Shown here: positions 62,734 to 64,000 of the stretch, one piece after another
Position numbering within the stretch: the stretch's first letter is position 1
How the letters are laid out: the number at the start of each line of letters is the position of its first letter
Assembly: GCF_006788895.1 (NCBI RefSeq)
Contig: NZ_VFRA01000001.1
Span: 868,001 to 932,000, forward strand
Reading direction: 5' to 3'
DNA: 64,000 bases
Source: Rhodoglobus vestalii
GTDB lineage: Bacteria; Actinomycetota; Actinomycetes; Actinomycetales; Microbacteriaceae
The notes under the pieces: model-generated
Told to the model about the DNA's origin: nothing
The model's input: only the letters and a program-made list of their open reading frames with translations
Database searches by the model: none
Position numbers and translations under genes: made by a program

Positions 62734-63142
62734 CGTGGTACTCCTCAAGCGTTCGTGGCCCGAATGCGTCGGGAATCACTTCGTCAATCGTTTTGATGCC
62801 AGAAACTGTTTCGAGCAGCATGCCTTCGGCCGAGTGTTCAAAGAGCAGCTGGCGGCAGCGCCCACACGGCATCAGGGCGTTGCCTTTACCGTCGATACAG
62901 GTGAAGGCGACCAGCTTGCCGCCACCGGTCATGTGCAGCGATGACACGAGCGCACATTCGGCGCACAGTGTCAGCCCGTAGGAGGCATTCTCAACATTAG
63001 CCCCCGAAATTACTCGGCCGTCGTCGACAATTGCCGCGACCCCAACCGGAAACTTCGAATAGGGAACGTAGGCGTGACTGAGGGCATCAGTGGCGACGAC
63101 CCTCAGCGCATCCCAGTCAATTGATTGCGGCTCGATCGTCAT
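62726..63142 (-). CDS. cdd: Cytidine deaminase
   Basis: A 138-residue tetrameric zinc enzyme converting cytidine and deoxycytidine to uridine forms. Zinc ligands and the catalytic Glu are in LCAECALVSS (Cys-Ala-Glu) and PCGRCRQLL (two Cys). The product is a substrate of the next gene, deoA, whose start it overlaps. It follows the ABC permease gene by four bases, so uptake, deamination and phosphorolysis of pyrimidine nucleosides are in one operon. Confidence 0.95.
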   Translation of the reverse strand: MTIEPQSIDWDALRVVATDALSHAYVPYSKFPVGVAAIVDDGRVISGANVENASYGLTLCAECALVSSLHMTGGGKLVAFTCIDGKGNALMPCGRCRQLLFEHSAEGMLLETVSGIKTIDEVIPDAFGPRTLEEYHGE

Positions 63143-63146
63143 AGCG

Positions 63147-64000
63147 TTACCCCTTTATATATGGTGTTCCGGATGCTGCTGGCGGCCTGGATTTTCCGAC
63201 CAGTCCGGCGACAGCAATGATCGTCACCACGTAGGGCAGCATAAGCATGAACTCGCTTGGCACCGGCGAACCCACAACGCTCAAAGCGTTTTGCAGGTTG
63301 CTGGCGAACCCGAACAACAGCGCGGCAAGGGTTGCTTTGATTGGATCCCAGCGCCCGAAAATCACGGCCGCAAGCGCGATAAAGCCGGCGCCAGCAGTGA
63401 CATCTTTACCGAATTGACCCGTCTGGCTCAGCGTGATGAACGCTCCACCGAGACCGGCGATTGCCCCGGCAAGGGCGACGTTCCAGAAGCGAGTGCGCGT
63501 GACATTGATGCCGACAGTGTCGGCAGCCTTGGGATGCTCTCCGACGGCACGCAAGCGCAGTCCCCAGCGAGTGCGATACATCGCAAAAGCCACGACCGCG
63601 ACGATCACGTAGAGCAGGTAGACGATCAACGTCTGCTTGAAGAGCACCGGCCCGATGAGGGGGATGCTGCTGAGGATAGGAATGGGGAGCTCCGAGAACC
63701 CTGCGGGGTTGTTCAACTGATCGGGGCTTTCTGCGAGCCACTGCGAGTAAAGGAATCCGGTGAGACCAGAGACCAACACGTTGATCACCACACCCACGAT
63801 TATCTGGTTGACGAGGTACTTAATCGAAAATACCGACAGCAGGAACGACACGAGCATTCCGGCAAGCGCGGCGGCAGCCAGGCCCGCAAATGGTGAAGCG
63901 GTAATGGTTCCCACGACGGCAGAAACGAATGCACCGGCCAGCAGTTGAGCTTCGATGGCGATGTTGACCACACCGACTCGCTCTGAAATAACGCCGCCAA
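63147..64000 (-). CDS. ABC transporter permease for nucleosides (simple-sugar type), 5' end cut by the window
   Basis: About 284 residues of a BmpA-associated, YufQ/NupQ-like permease are visible. The frame is open to base 64000 and reads GGVISERVGVVNIAIEA at the edge, a conserved family motif that normally follows the first helix, so roughly 30-40 residues are missing. About eight hydrophobic segments follow, with RAVGEHPKAADTVGINV (coupling motif) and FGRWDPIKATLAALLFG. The adjacent cdd and deoA genes point to nucleosides as substrate. The ATPase, other permease and lipoprotein should lie beyond the window. Confidence 0.9.
   Translation of the reverse strand, partial: GGVISERVGVVNIAIEAQLLAGAFVSAVVGTITASPFAGLAAAALAGMLVSFLLSVFSIKYLVNQIIVGVVINVLVSGLTGFLYSQWLAESPDQLNNPAGFSELPIPILSSIPLIGPVLFKQTLIVYLLYVIVAVVAFAMYRTRWGLRLRAVGEHPKAADTVGINVTRTRFWNVALAGAIAGLGGAFITLSQTGQFGKDVTAGAGFIALAAVIFGRWDPIKATLAALLFGFASNLQNALSVVGSPVPSEFMLMLPYVVTIIAVAGLVGKSRPPAASGTPYIKG

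Overview
This window is a gene-dense stretch of chromosome from a high-GC Gram-positive bacterium, most likely an actinobacterium of the family Microbacteriaceae (Salinibacterium/Leifsonia-like). The grounds are GC-rich codon use, frequent GTG starts, many genes that start about 6-8 bases after a -10-like hexamer with no Shine-Dalgarno, very frequent GCATCC/GGATGC hexamers, a compact YyaL-type thioredoxin protein, an LpdA-type flavoprotein without redox cysteines, and a gntR-prpDBC methylcitrate operon. No rRNA, tRNA, insertion sequence, prophage or CRISPR array was seen.

Layout. 1-3.0 kb: fructose uptake by PTS (end of fruK, then fruA). 3.0-14.0 kb: housekeeping and small accessory genes: rsmI, an EamA exporter, an MMPL exporter facing its probable TetR repressor across a repeat-rich operator, a PMT-type glycosyltransferase, a Phd/RelE toxin-antitoxin pair with an operator built into its promoter, a YyaL-type protein, an MBL hydrolase and an aldo/keto reductase. 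14.0-18.4 kb: methylcitrate cycle operon for propionyl-CoA. 18.4-20.1 kb: an SDR gene behind a flavin monooxygenase gene that has lost two internal segments. 20.2-24.2 kb: a processive family 2 glycosyltransferase overlapping a GH18-like hydrolase with two chitin-binding-type modules, behind a leader with two abutting hairpins. 24.3-31.8 kb: an ABM-domain membrane protein, hrpA, and a CitE-like/thiolase/SDR acyl-CoA operon. 31.8-34.5 kb: a polar amino acid ABC importer. 35.3-39.5 kb: ribonucleotide reductase genes under a pair of NrdR boxes. The small subunit has Phe at the usual radical-Tyr position (class Ic pattern), and the cysteine-bearing tail of the large subunit lies in a separate 26-codon reading frame. 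39.6-46.2 kb: transporters, reductases, an M50-like membrane protein, a CsbD-like peptide and a DUF4349 lipoprotein. 46.3-51.0 kb: a damaged glycerol region (glpK with a stop at codon 10, its 3' end fused to a fragment of a membrane protein gene) beside intact glpD and a SorC-type regulator. 51.0-64.0 kb: LpdA, then a nucleoside salvage and catabolism block (purine nucleoside phosphorylase, phosphohexomutase, PTS IIA/IIB without IIC, adenosine deaminase, IclR regulator, a divergent SAH-hydrolase-like protein, nucleoside hydrolase, DHA2 exporter, pyrimidine phosphorylase, cytidine deaminase, nucleoside ABC permease cut by the window end).

How the parts fit. Ribose or deoxyribose phosphates from the nucleoside block can enter central metabolism through the phosphomutase. 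The thiolase/SDR operon could release propionyl-CoA, which the methylcitrate operon would consume. Glycerol phosphorylation by this glpK copy is almost certainly lost, although G3P oxidation is retained. The most unusual observations are the detached redox tail of NrdA next to a class Ic NrdB, the glycosyltransferase-hydrolase pair with its structured leader, and the SAH-hydrolase homologue with changed catalytic residues.
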